From: Anastatus disparis
Lineage: Eukaryota; Arthropoda; Insecta; Hymenoptera; Eupelmidae
Assembly: GCA_017163975.1 (NCBI GenBank)
Contig: JAFFSR010000097.1
Span: 620,001-684,000 of the forward strand
Length of the DNA stretch: 64,000 nt
Direction of reading: 5' to 3'
Made by a program: the position numbers and the translations under genes
The notes under the pieces: generated by a model
Seen by the model: the letters and a program-made list of their open reading frames with translations, nothing else
Databases searched by the model: none
Told to the model about the DNA's origin: nothing
Shown: piece after piece, positions 46,605 through 57,656 of the stretch
How the letters are laid out: the number at the start of each line of letters is the position of its first letter
Numbering within the stretch: the first letter of the stretch is position 1

Positions 46605-46655
<51 letters not shown>
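46605..46655. repeat. (TA)n microsatellite
   Basis: About 25 TA dinucleotides directly left of a MITE. Confidence 0.95.
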
Positions 46656-46659
<4 letters not shown>

Positions 46660-46666
46660 CCACATT

Positions 46667-47022
46667 ACCAAAAAAGTCAGGTCAGAAATCACCTGAGAAA
46701 TCATACTTATGATAATTATTTATGATGATTTTTTTGTTTTCACACGTTTCAAACCATACCTAGTCGATTAAGAACTATTTTTGAAAATTTTTAAAAATTT
46801 TGAACTTAGAAAATTTGTTAAAGAATTTGGTCTTAGAAAAAATGTTAACTAATTTTATAAAAAATTTTCCAAGTTCCAATTTTCAAAAGTTTTTAAAAAT
46901 AGTTCTCAATTGGCTAAGTATGGTTTGAAACGTGTGAAAACAAAAAAAAATCATCACATGAGATTTTGGCACAATAAATCACCTGAGAAATCAGATGATT
47001 TCTCACCTGATTTTTTTTAACA
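46667..47022. mobile_element. Palindromic MITE, CAGGTGAGAAATCACCTG family, copy 2
   Basis: Same family as 15839-16203: shares AAAAAAGTCAGGT, CACACGTTTCAAACCATACC and AAATAGTTCTCAATTG on both halves. Inserted in the subterminal part of the hAT element next to a (TA)n tract. Confidence 0.85.
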
Positions 47023-47251
47023 AGACATGTAACGTAGATATTAGGGACCTTTAGCTCTTCACACACTTTTTTTCATATGTATACTTTTTTTTAAATTTAA
47101 CTACATCTTGTTTTTTTTGTTAGGCCCTGTCGCCGTAATCTCATATAAGAAGCATAGCTTCAAAAAATTTCCATTTCGTGCCGCCCCTAGAAGCTGCAGC
47201 CCTATGCCACGGCATAGTTGGCATAACTGTAAATCAGGCTCTGATTATTTT

Positions 47252-47606
47252 ACGTAATGCAATTAAAAAATGATTAAAATATGGAAAAAATATCAATTTT
47301 CAAATAAAAAACTAAATCAATTATTTACTGAATAATATTAGTGTCATGATTTATTTAGGTCTGAATTTATAGTTGATGCTTAAACTCAATCTCAAATCTC
47401 ATTTTGTCTCTGTCTCTCTCACGATAAAACCTCATTCTGTCTTTGTCTCTTTTGTTTAGGCATCGAATATAAATTCCAACCTTACACTACCTCTACGAAG
47501 TTGGCAATTAGCCAATATATTTGCAAAATTTAGAACACATATATCCATAGGTAATTCAATGCTCATTACAAATATGTTTATTAAAAAATTGCTTGTTACT
47601 TACTAT
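47252..47606. other. AT-rich spacer
   Basis: Contains a short tandem CTCATTTTGTCTCTGTCTCTC/CTCATTCTGTCTTTGTCTC (47398-47455). No gene. Confidence 0.45.
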
Positions 47607-48731
47607 GAGAGGACCCCTTGTTTGGGTCACGGATCTTGCTGTAACTTGCAGATATGTTTCTATACATAAAATTATGGAAAAAACCGTGAGCATTCAGTCT
47701 AACGCTCGATCATTCCAAGATTACGAGCGATTTTTGTTTAATTTCTTTAAAAAATCATTTGTTATATAAAAATTATTTGTTATATTGTTTATAATATTGA
47801 GTGTTACTCCCTATTGGTAGCTTCCAAGTTAATTCTGCTGAATTCAAGAAAAAGTTGAAATTGAATCCTTTTGATTGAAAAAAAGGCGTTCAAAAAGCTC
47901 AATCCTTGCAAAACTTATAGCAAAATGAAAATTGTTTCAAAAATTGTTATCAAAATTAACATAAAATTAAACTTCTATTTTACTTGAATTATTGTGCTGA
48001 TTTTTTCATGTTTTTCATTTTGCTATAACTTTTGAACAGATTGAACTTTTCGAACACTTTTTTTTTATCAAAAGGGTCCAATCTTAACTTTTACTAAAAT
48101 TTTGCAGAATGAACTTGGAAGCTCCCATCGGGGAGTAATATTCAATATTATAAACAATTATTTTTCAAAGAAATTAAACAAAATAGCTCATGATCTTAGA
48201 ATAATCGAGCGTTAGACCGAATGCTCACGGTTTTTTTCATGATTTCATATATGAGCATATCTCCACAACTTTTAAGCTACTTAGTGAACGGTCATTTTAA
48301 AGCTTTTCATAGGTAACGAATGATGCACACTATTGAAATTAGGTTTACACCTTTTGTACAATCTGGTTATTCTATTTTTTATGTATTTAGTTAATGTGCC
48401 ACCAACGGTACATTAGATATTTCTACAAAACGTAAATTTTTACATGAATAGAATTTCGAAAATTTTATTGATGTAAAAATTTACATATTATAGAGATATC
48501 GACTGTACCGTTAGTGGCACATTCACTAAATAAATAAAAAATAGAGTAACCGGATTGTGCAAATGGTGTGAACCTAGTTTAAATAGTGTGCATCATTCGG
48601 TAACTCACTAACAGCTGTAAAATTATTTTTTAATAATATCACAAAACGATTAAAAATTGTGGAGACATGCTCATATAAAAACCTATCCGCAAGTTATAGC
48701 AAGAACTATGACCCAAACAAGGGGTCCTCTT
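47607..48731. mobile_element. 1.1-kb foldback element with palindromes in series
   Basis: Outer ends AGAGGACCCCTTGTTTGGGT (left) and ACCCAAACAAGGGGTCCTCT (right) are exact complements. Inside, 47690-47960 folds on 47990-48255 (CGTGAGCATTC / GAATGCTCACG), and 48245-48440 folds on 48470-48690 (TGATGCACACTATT / AATAGTGTGCATCA). The second palindrome is probably a separate MITE (about 48308-48604) inserted into the first. No coding. Confidence 0.8.
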
Positions 48732-48964
48732 CTAGTTAGTTTTTTAGTTTTTTCACAAAAAACTCCGGTTGCTAATTGTCTTTTTAAAATTTTTTTCTTC
48801 CCAACGAATACCACTTGTCAGAAATCAAAAATGCCATTTCATTTCTCATTTCATGCTTATTCAAAATATATTTTTAGTTGTTAATAATAACAACAAACTA
48901 TCGTCATAATAAATTAATGAATTGATTGATAATTTATAAATATCTAAATGTTCCACACGTTAAT

Positions 48965-49230
48965 TTCCAAAGACCCAAATACTCCATGAAGGGGTATTTG
49001 AGTCTTTCGGTATTTGGTTTTAAATTTAACTTGAGAAATAATTAAAAGATAATTCCAATAATTTGAAACTAATCACCCCAAGACTCAAGTATCCCATAAA
49101 GAGGTATTAGAGTCTTTGCGTTATTGATTTCAAATTTAATTTAAGAAACAATTTAAAAAATAATTTACTTATTCAAAACCTATAACCCAAGGACCCCAAG
49201 AGGGATATTTGGGTCTTTGGGTTATTGAAA
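48965..49230. repeat. ~109-bp repeat, three units, each with a hairpin
   Basis: CCAAAGACCCAAATACTCC (48968), CCCCAAGACTCAAGTATCC (49077) and ACCCAAGGACCCCAAGA (49185) each pair with a following GGTATTTGAGTCTTT-like segment 10-20 bases on. The stems differ between units yet mostly still pair. Confidence 0.75.
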
Positions 49231-49900
49231 GAAGAAACAGAAAATGAATTGAAAGTACAAACCTTTTGTGTTATTTCCAACAGTACAATACACTAAGCGT
49301 ATTCTGTTCACATATTCATGCAAGAACTGCTTAATCAAATAAAACAAACATCTCTGTAGATAACAAGTTCAATTGAGTTTTCTGATGGAACTTCTACGCA
49401 ATTCAAAAACAACTAAATCAAATTTACTATTTATATTATTTATTGTAAAGAGGTGAAGGTAAGGTCGATTCGAATAAAAAAAAATTTTTAAGAATTTTTT
49501 TTGCACTCTGCAGTAAATGCTAGATTATTTAATTATTTATAGTATAAAAAAAATTACATTTAAAGTATCTTTTGTAAAATTTTAAATAAGAAATAGAAAT
49601 AAATTAAAAAATTATCGGTAAATTTTGCCGAAAAAAAAGTTATTGGAGCGTGTATATCCCTATACAAAGTTCTGTTTTATTTTTCAATTTTTAATAACTC
49701 TTAAAAGTTAAAAAATTGAATTAGTTTTAAAAACACTAGACAGTATTAAAAGTCAAAAAAATACTTTAAAAACCGTATCCCCTCCCTTCTAAATCAATAG
49801 CCGCGATTGCGCCTCGATGACAACTTAATGTACTAACTGACCTTTATGAGCGCGTTCCTTTTATACTTTGAAATAAGGTATCAAAAATTTTATTACTATC
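49231..49900. other. AT-rich spacer
   Basis: No recognisable feature. Confidence 0.5.
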
Positions 49901-49929
49901 TTTCAGATAATCTTTCAAGTACCATACCT

Positions 49930-50356
49930 GTGCAGGTTCTACAACCTTTTTACGGGACACCTCGATCACCTATGTGTTCCAGTGTTTTCGCGTTCGAACC
50001 CATACCTTTTAACCCCGGAAGGTGTGCATTCTCGGTCGTGCAGGCTTACTCAGGCGGGGAGACTCGCTCTACCCACCCTTTTAAGCGCATCGAGAGCTCA
50101 CACCAACCCGGCAGAACGTTCCGTCTCAACTATAGTGGAGGAGTCGCGTTCTGCCTTACCGACCCTCTAATAATTATCTACGGTTTTTGTTAAAACCGCG
50201 GAAAACCATTCGGGGATGGTCCACCTCGGTGTCAATGAGTTCGGGAAATTCTCCACTTTTAATTAAAAATGGAAAAAATCTCACCCTCACCGGGACTCGA
50301 ACCCTGGCCCTCTGGGTGAGAGTCGAATGTTCTAGCCCCTGAGCCACCGTGGCTCT
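49930..50356 (-). mobile_element. Probable tRNA-derived SINE, minus strand
   Basis: At 50356-50285 the minus strand reads GAGCCACGGTGGCTCAGGGG (A box) and, 40 bases on, GGTTCGAGTCCCGG (B box). The outer stem does not pair, so it is not a tRNA gene. GC-rich body continues leftward to about 49930. Tail and target duplication not resolved. A plus-strand frame at 49846-50193 across it is unlikely to be real. Confidence 0.6.
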
Positions 50357-50385
50357 TTTTTATAACTATTATTTACAATTAACGA

Positions 50386-50890
50386 TTGTCAATTTTCAGG
50401 AATCATTTAAGTAATTTGTGCTTTCATAAGGAAGATTTTGGTATTGGGATAACATCATACAATTTTTTTGCAACATCTCATGGAAAAAATGTTTGCGATG
50501 GTGTAGAAGGTACAGCAAAACGTACTGTTAGGAAATCCTTCAAACAAGGAGTTCAAATTTTGAGCACAAAATAAATATATAATTATTTGATTGACTGCAG
50601 GTCCGACATTAGATATTAATATTATTATTCTTATTTATAAAGACATAATAGAACGCTACACATTAAATACATTTTATGTCATTATAGGTACTTATACGTC
50701 GAAGAGGTGGATGTACTTAGGCGAGGCTAAAAACTTGATAAAAGGTTTAAATCAGCAAAACCTATAAAATCTACAAGAACGTTGCATTATTTTGTACTCA
50801 TTAATGGAAGAACAATTAGAATGAAAAAATACTCATTTGATTCAGAATATCATGATTTCGCAATAATTGATGATTTTCAAAAATAAATGA
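50386..50890 (+). pseudogene. Fragment of a transposon-associated insect protein (ATSHGK motif)
   Basis: Piece 1 (50390-50575) reads YNFFATSHGKNVCDGVEGTA then KRTVRKSF. Piece 2 (from about 50689, after TCATTATAG) reads YVEEVDVLRRG, then after a stop and frame change KFKSAKPIKSTRTLHYF. The F-AT-HGK-xCDG-GGT-KR word followed by a KxxIxGTxxxH block is familiar to me from uncharacterised insect proteins that are often repeat-linked; I cannot name the family. Stops and frame changes mark it as a relic. Coding continues to about 50885. Confidence 0.45.
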
Positions 50891-50899
50891 TTATCTATA

Positions 50900-51798
50900 G
50901 CACTTTTTCGTTTCGAATGTGTATTGTTTCTTGTATCTCATCCCTGCTATTTCGAAGAACTAACAAAAAACATTTTGTCTGAATTTTATAAAGTCTGTAT
51001 CAAGTAGGAAAATAGGCAATATTTAGCGTTTATGGATTTGTTTAAAATTTTTTTTTCATGCTTATAACTTTGGTTCCAATCAACTCGGATGAACTTTTTA
51101 AAGCTTTTAGGTGAAGTTTACTACTATACTTTGATAAATTATATTAAGAACTTACTTAATTATACGCAAAAAGTTCACAAGATATAACAAAGACATGCCA
51201 GTAGTGTTACTTAACATACAGGCTTAATATGAGAAAAATAACTTTTTTTAAAGTTTGCAAACTCTTTGAAAACGTTAGACCGGATGGGTCTTAATTTGTT
51301 GTGGTATCTTTAAACAGTATTCAGTTAAATTTTTAGACCAATCAGTTCATACAGAAAGACTTTATCCAAGTGTGAAATTGATAAAAATGGTCATTTTTAG
51401 AAAAATTGTAGAATTCAAGTCATTGTAAAAGAGATATGGATCAATTATTTTTAGTTTTGTACCTCATAAAAAGTTGGGATTTACTCCAATCTTTCGAATA
51501 TTAAAAGGTTCTTTGTGATTAATTTTTAATGAATCATTGAATAAAGCGTTTGAAAGCACATAAAAAATACAAAAAAGTGGTTTTACAAAGGTGACAATCA
51601 GTATAAGATCTTGATAAATAGTCTTATTTGAAAAATTTTTACAGGAAGTTTAAGTTTTTACGAAAAAAAATCCATCGTACGAAGTCCAAAAGAAGTACGA
51701 TAAGTGTTCGAAAAAAAATCTTGAAAAATAGCAAAAATAGTCTAAAAATAGGTCTATTTTTCAACTTTTAATCGCTATATTTCCATGAATTTTGCACC
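50900..51798. other. AT-rich spacer, possibly an unnamed repeat
   Basis: No coding. Phrases like CTTATAACTTTGGTTCCAAT resemble the region at 8080-8120 in style but not in clear alignment. Confidence 0.4.
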
Positions 51799-51800
51799 TA

Positions 51801-52100
51801 CACTGAAAAGACATCGGTGTAGATAAAGGTGTCCACCTGTCTATAGTGGCGCCAAACGCCATAGCTTACATAGACTGTGAGACCGGCATCGCACGAGCGT
51901 GAACCCATCCTCTTGCGGTATCCGTTAGCACATAGTATACAGTGCCGCCATTACGGCTTACTAGGTGTAGCTCAAACCGCTGCCGCTAAGGGGCCAGTGA
52001 GCTCCGTACATGCGCTGATTGGCTCCTATAGTAGGCTAAAGCACGAGCGCCACCACAGCCATACCTATGTGGCGGGATGAGGGCTGATGTCTTTTCAGTG
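51801..52100. mobile_element. 300-bp TA MITE, CACTGAAAAGACATC ends, GC-rich core
   Basis: TA at 51799-51800 and 52101-52102; ends CACTGAAAAGACATCGG and, inward from right, CACTGAAAAGACATCAG. The flanks ATTTTGCAC(CTA) and (TAGCTGAA)ATTTTGCAC resemble each other. The core is clearly more GC-rich than the surroundings. A 67-codon frame inside (51877-52080) is not supported. Confidence 0.9.
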
Positions 52101-52338
52101 TAGATAGCTGAAATTTTGCACAGGTTCCTAACTTTTGTAATACTAAAATATATATCAAAACCGGCTAAATCGGTTAAATACTTTTTTTAAAAAGTATTAT
52201 TCTGATCTGTATATATATCCAAATAACGAATAATCGGGTAACAAATAATAATTTATTCATATGATTTCTGCTGTTCAAATAATGTTATTTATTATTCAAT
52301 ATAAGATAATTCATTCGTAATAGTACATTACGTAACGG

Positions 52339-52430
52339 GTATGGAAAGGCTTTATTTACGAAACGAAAAGTTTATGGCCTGAGCCGAAGGTGAGGGTCGT
52401 AACGAGTTTCGTAAAAAAGCCTTTCCATAC
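52339..52430. repeat. 92-bp foldback with GAGCCGAAGGTGAG loop
   Basis: GTATGGAAAGGCTTTATTTACGA at the left pairs with the complement at the right (TCGTAAAAAAGCCTTTCCATAC). The loop word GCCTGAGCCGAAGGTGAGGG is shared in part with 25605-25625. Confidence 0.8.
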
Positions 52431-52609
52431 TAGTTGCATAGTGTATTTTTCGCCATGAAAGCCAAAAAAGAGCAACGAAGTTGCGATTTTAGGGTTAGAA
52501 TAGCGAAAATTATATTTATCAATCATTATTCGAATACCTTTTTAACAACTCTGATTGTTACCACATATTGCTTTTTAATCAAATTTCCATTTATTCACAG
52601 CTGCTTTAA

Positions 52610-53027
52610 GGGAAATCCTCATACCGACATAGAGTTCTGCGTTATCTACATCTGAATTATGCACTTTATTATAATTTAATGAATATTTAACAATTTATGA
52701 CTAATACTCGTAGCAGAAGCACATATTTGACATTTCAAAGAATTTATTGCAATGTTGAAAGACAATGTAAGGGTAAAAATAAAAATGAAAAGTGCTTAAT
52801 ACGATAAGTCATCCAATGTAGTCATAGATAGTCGTATTATGCAGTTTTCTTCTTTATCTTTAACCTTATATTGACTTTTAGCATCGCAATAAATTCTTGA
52901 GAATGTTAAGAATATGGTTCTATTATGAATTTTAGTCATAAATAGTTAAATTTTTTGTAAAATACACAATCCGAATGTAGATAAGGTAGAACTCTATGCC
53001 GGCATAAGAATACCCCTTTAAAAAGAA
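52610..53027. mobile_element. 418-bp palindromic MITE, TTAA type
   Basis: TTAA at 52606-52609 and 53028-53031. Arms pair along most of the element: CATAGAGTTCTGCGTTATCT (left) with AGATAAGGTAGAACTCTATG (right), and AGAATTTATTGCAATGTTGA with TAGCATCGCAATAAATTCTT near the centre. Confidence 0.8.
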
Positions 53028-53063
53028 TCTTTGTAAGTATCTCAATCAAATTTCAAGCATTAA

Positions 53064-53426
53064 GAGCAGGCTGGATTCGCTGTCCTTCTCTAATTGAGAT
53101 TTTTATTATTTACTCAAGTATTAATTGGTGCATCTGCAAATTGAAGGTTAAGCGCAATAGATATTATTATTACAAATATTTATAACAAGAAAAAAAAAAT
53201 CTACCGCTCTGTTTTTGAGAAAAGTAAGAAACGTGAAAATACAGAAGGGCAAAATGTAAAAGAGGTAAAGAGAAGGTAGAATTTTTTTTCTTGTGCATAG
53301 ATGTTCATAATAGTAATATCTATTGCGTTTAACTTTTAATTTGAAGATATACCGATTAATACTTGAGTAAATAACAAAAAACTCAATTTTTACTCGGTCG
53401 GTATCAGATTCTACTCCGGCCTGCTC
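53064..53426. mobile_element. 363-bp MITE, GAGCAGGCYGGA ends, TTAA type
   Basis: TTAA at 53060-53063 and 53427-53430. Ends GAGCAGGCTGGA and, inward from right, GAGCAGGCCGGA; the inner parts pair as well (TATTTACTCAAGTATTAAT / ATTAATACTTGAGTAAATA). Confidence 0.85.
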
Positions 53427-53579
53427 TTAAATAAAAAGTATTTTTTTGGTAAATCAACTATTTTCTCAAAAGTTAATAACTTTTTATGAGAAAAAATTTT
53501 TTTTCTCAGAACGATGGTATAGTAATTTTATTTTGATAATCGTGTTCAAATAACCATAGAGAACAATTTTTTTAAGTTT

Positions 53580-53690
53580 TATAGCAGACTATAAAGTCTG
53601 CAGTATTAAATAATCTCAAAAAAAAAAAAACTTGCCGAAAGGCAAGTTTGCGAAGCCGCATCGTGTGCGATGGGACCTATTTACTTCAAG
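53580..53690. repeat. Three short hairpins in a row
   Basis: GCAGACT-ATAA-AGTCTGC (53584-53601), ACTTGCC-GAAA-GGCAAGT (53630-53647, GNRA-type loop) and CATCG-TGTG-CGATG (53659-53672). Possibly an RNA-like or terminator-like remnant; no promoter boxes seen. Confidence 0.5.
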
Positions 53691-53759
53691 TTTCAAATTT
53701 TAAAAATTGAAACTCGCAAAATATATATTAAATATATGCATTTACTTGTTAATTACTTG

Positions 53760-53765
<6 letters not shown>

Positions 53766-53803
<38 letters not shown>
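53766..53803. repeat. (TA)n microsatellite
   Basis: About 19 TA dinucleotides. A (GA)n tract follows at 53983-54003. Confidence 0.95.
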
Positions 53804-53806
<3 letters not shown>

Positions 53807-54027
53807 ATGCTAATAAACATTTCATACCAAAAACAGCTAAAAAATGACGTATTTATTATTTTTCATATGATATATAGGCTAGACCTGCGATTTCTTGTTT
53901 TTAATAATTTTCTCATTCAGCCAAACGTATGAGATGGAAGTTGCGTGCGCAGTCGCCTGAGCAGGCGTACGTATATAGAAAAAAGAGAGAGAGAGAGAGA
54001 GAAAAGATAACATGTGGCATATGCATA

Positions 54028-55129
54028 CACGGAAAAAGGTAAATACCATTAAAATCAATACTACACGTAGTATGTATTATTTCTGTGATAAAGTATTGAA
54101 AAAAAATGTAATAGTATAATTTTAATCAATACTATACTTCAAATTTTAACTACTAGTGCTGGCATAACTATATTACGAACTGAGTGCATGAATTTCCGCT
54201 ACGTAGTACCTATTTTTTCGGTACTAGGACTGATATTTCACCTATCCGATCCAGGGGTAAAATTTTGCAGAGAATATAATTGCTATATATAGAACTGATT
54301 TTCCCATACTAGAATTAAAAATTGATGATTCTAAAATCATTTTTATAATATATAACCCTTTTAAATTACTAATAATTCATTTTCAACTTAACAGGATGTC
54401 AGAGCTGTTAGAATCGATTTTTGCTTTTTTTTATTTTGTTGACATCTTTTTAAATTCATTAATCAAACAAATATTCTAACGTATCCGCGCTATAGCTATG
54501 TTAGTACAATTATTTTTGTTAAAATAAAAAGTCATTTGAATTTATTTCTTTTATAAACTTGGATTGAAAGTTAGATCAAGCTTGACAAACGTAACCTCGA
54601 AATACTATACATCGTAAGTTTGTATATAACTTTTTATGTATAGCATCCCGGTGGATTTCATGAGTTGTCCGCACTCAAGCTTAATCTTACAAATTTCTTT
54701 ATTGTAGCAAAAAAATTCATCTGCTTTTTCCCGTTTATAATAATCAACTAAAGTTTAAAATTAATAATTAATAATTTGAAATTTTTACATATTATATGAT
54801 CGATATTATATTTATTGATTGCTAAAAATTTTTATGCAATTTAATGGTTTTTACATTATGATAAATTAGCTGTATTGAAGTTTCATATTCGACAGCGCCG
54901 CAGTAAATATTGTATAGGTACTATGTTAGTAAAAGATAATTTAGTCCCGTAGTACGGAAAAATTCGGTACTATACCACACAATTCTTGGGACGAGTCGCG
55001 TTAAAAAATGTACTTATATAGGTCGTTTTAAAATATATACTGAGTATCAATTAAAAAACGACTGGTAATATTCTTTCTAGTACTGACTCAAATTAGTACA
55101 TTCTTTTCAGGTATTTTCCTTTTTCCGTG
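54028..55129. mobile_element. 1.1-kb TA MITE, CACGGAAAAAGG ends, with MITE copy C inside
   Basis: TA at 54026-54027 and 55130-55131. Ends CACGGAAAAAGGTAAATACC and, inward from right, CACGGAAAAAGGAAAATACC. Internal repeats of TAGTAC and ATAGTAT; no coding sequence. Confidence 0.85.
54392..54735. mobile_element. TTAA MITE, ATGTCGGAG family, copy C
   Basis: TTAA at 54388-54391, then CAGGATGTCAGAGCTGTTAG, aligning to the reversed right half of copy A and to copy B throughout (for example CTTTTTAAATTC, ATAAAAAGTCATTTG). The far end is lost, as in copy B. Confidence 0.7.
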
Positions 55130-55180
55130 TAGAGTGATTGAGAGAGAACGAGTAATAACAGCAAACAGCAGTATATACAG

Positions 55181-55405
55181 GAGCGGCGGTAGCGCAGGGG
55201 CTAAGGCTCGTGGCTCGCGCTCTAGTGGACCGGGGTTCGATTCCCCGGGAAAATTTCGGAAAAATTTTTTCGAATTTTTCTGCGAGGAGTAAAACCCGGA
55301 GACCACGAAAAAACAATTATAAAGTCCCTCAGGGCAAAAATAAAAATTATTAATAGAAAGTCCCACTGGGCAAACTAAAAAGTATCAAAATAATAAAAAA
55401 AATAC
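55181..55405 (+). mobile_element. tRNA-derived SINE, plus strand
   Basis: GAGCGGCGGTAGCGCAGGGG (A box) and GGGGTTCGATTCCCCGGG (B box), then a body with AAAGTCCCTCAGGGCAAA and AAAGTCCCACTGGGCAAA repeated, and an A-rich tail near 55395-55405. Possible duplication ATAC(C)AG at both sides is imperfect. Confidence 0.85.
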
Positions 55406-55477
55406 CAGATGATGGCCAATCATATAGACATTAAAAAGTCTGGAAAAAGTTGATAAAAATAGAGAAGAAGAACAGCA

Positions 55478-55483
<6 letters not shown>

Positions 55484-55537
<54 letters not shown>
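55484..55537. repeat. (TA)n microsatellite
   Basis: About 27 TA dinucleotides; the IYIYIY frames on both strands are its translation. Confidence 0.95.
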
Positions 55538-55541
<4 letters not shown>

Positions 55542-55659
55542 TGTCTTGAAAGTGACGAACATAAAAAAAGAGAGTCCATTCATATACATTAGAATGAGTA
55601 CGAAAGAGACAGCAAGAATAACAGCAGTATATATGATGTACATACACATATATTAAATC

Positions 55660-56694
55660 TGATTGTTTTGATGCTATCGTATATTTAATGATTAATCAGC
55701 TGTTGTGTTGCTCCACATTTGCTTTAATTTTTTTAAATACAGTACAATTCTTAGTGTGATTATTATTATTTATTTACTTAGTCTTCACAAAAATAATAAT
55801 TAATAAGTGAATATATATTTAAATAAACTAAATTGATTGTGATTTGTAAAGAGACAGTTTTTTAGGTTATATATGTGAAAAATGTATTTTATAAATTTAT
55901 TATTAATAAGCAGACAATTTTTTAGGTTAGATTTATGAAAATGTTATTTGATAAATATATGACAATTTTTCATTAACTCTGTCTCAAGGTTTAGCAATTG
56001 TATACTAAAATGGTGTACATAAATATTGTACATTAATTGAGATTAAAAATAATATTTTGATTGTATATGATAATATATGAAAAACATGTATATACATGTT
56101 TGGTATTACATATTTTGTAACATTATTAATAATTTTTTTATAAAATCTACTAACATAATTATTAATACAAATCATTAACTTTATTTTTAGTTTTAAATTT
56201 AATACATTAAATCTATTAAATTATAGTTTTGAGAAATTAGCTTTTTGTTTTAACTTATAATGTATTAAATAATAAATAAAAAAATACTATATTGAGCACT
56301 TTATTAAAAAAAAATACTAAAAAAATATTACATAATACACTTGGCAAAACTGAAATCTTGAAGTAAGTAGAAAATTCCAGTAACGCAAAAGGAATAATAA
56401 GTAACATTTTATTTTTTCAATTAAAAATTGAAAATTTGGCCAGCATTTTGTTAATTGAAATTGTTATGTGAGTGTCCAAATAAAAATATACACTATGATA
56501 TTAAAAATGTGTATTAAGGTATCCGGATTAATAAGTGAGTTTAAGCTCGAAGGAATGTCTAAAAATTTGAATGTGATAGTAATCTTTTCTTCTTATAATA
56601 ATAAATAATGAAACTTTTTTATCTTAAATATATATTTAATACAAGTCTTTGGTCCATGAGTAGCTTTAAAAAATCTGGTCTGATGCTTAAAATT
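55660..56694. other. AT-rich spacer
   Basis: Two similar blocks around GACAGTTTTTTAGGTTA (55852) and GACAATTTTTTAGGTTAG (55913). No gene. Confidence 0.5.
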
Positions 56695-56696
56695 CA

Positions 56697-57463
56697 TTTT
56701 CTAGTACTGCGTGTGATAAATCCGCTTGAAGCGCTCTCTGTTCCAGGTCCTATGTTGCATTTTCTGGCAGGGTATAGTTGACGATTTTTGTGAATTTCGT
56801 AAACGTATTTCATGTTGGTAAGGCATATAAGAGTGGCGGCGCGCATGCGCGTATACAGACTAATGTCATGAGAGATACTATGAACGATGAATCAGTTGCT
56901 TTACATTCGGCTTATTCTTGTATATGTGTGTGTATGTTTCTAAATAACTAAATTTTAAATTGAGTTATTTTAATAAGTAAATTTTTCACTTTATGTATAT
57001 TTTATTAATAATTATTTAATACAATTTCACGTTCTAAGTATATTTTTAAAATTGTTTTGGTTTTTTTTTTCGATTTATCATTTGGAGAATGCCTAGTTTT
57101 ACTGATACATACACTGTTAAAAAAAATATTAAATTTAATGTAAAATATGAAACCAGCTTCCGATCCGTGTTATTAATTTTAAAAATTAATCGTTAAAATT
57201 ACGATAAAATTATTAATTTTTATGCAATTTTTTGGTAAAATTAAGGTAAAATTATTAATTTTAAGAATTAATTTTTAAAATTAATAACACGGATCGGAAG
57301 CTAATTTCATATTTTATATTAAATTTAATATTTTTTTCAACAGTGTAGATTTCGTTTTTTTATTTGAATTATCATTCGTGGAATGCGTAGTTTCTGTTTA
57401 GTAATGCTTTTTAAGGGTATAGATTTCGTGTGGCGGATTTACCACACACGTACTAGAAAATAG
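56697..57463. mobile_element. 767-bp TIR element with a MITE inside
   Basis: ATTTTCTAGTACTGCGTGTG followed by ATAAATCCGC at the left; GCGGATTTACC then ACACACGTACTAGAAAAT at the right. The MITE at 57112-57345 lies within it. No coding; target duplication not clear. Confidence 0.7.
57112..57345. mobile_element. 234-bp TA MITE, CACTGTTAAAAAAAAT ends
   Basis: TA at 57110-57111 and 57346-57347. Nearly complete palindrome; both arms carry CACTGTTRAAAAAAATATTA and CTTCCGATCCGTGTTATTAA. Flanks on both sides share ATCATTxGxGGAATGC-TAGTTT. Confidence 0.9.
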
Positions 57464-57656
57464 TGTTTGATACGCATGTCCTACACGGAAAAACTTTCGC
57501 ACCTAAAATACGTTCAAATGTTGCATATAAATTCACATCTACTATTATTGAAATAATTTTAATATCATTCTTGAAAAAAGATTAAAATCAAATTGAGATG
57601 ATGTTTCCCTCAGAAGAAATGAAATTGGAAACCAGTCATCTATGCATTCAATATAT

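Larger units (their letters stand above)
41381..47243 (-). mobile_element. Complete 5.86-kb hAT element
   Basis: Ends CAGAGCCGGACTTAGG and, inward from the right, CAGAGCCTGATTTACAG; the 8-bp ATTATTTT at 41373-41380 is repeated exactly at 47244-47251. Eight-base duplication and CAGRGCC ends are hAT hallmarks. The subterminal regions share GCCGCCCTATGCC/GGCATAGGGC and GGGGCGGCA. It holds a two-exon transposase on the minus strand and later insertions on the 5' side (about 45490-47020). Confidence 0.95.

Noticed and set aside
49846..50193. 115-codon frame
   Set aside because: Spans a probable SINE on the opposite strand; no protein features.
51877..52080. 67-codon frame
   Set aside because: Lies wholly inside a TA MITE with perfect ends.
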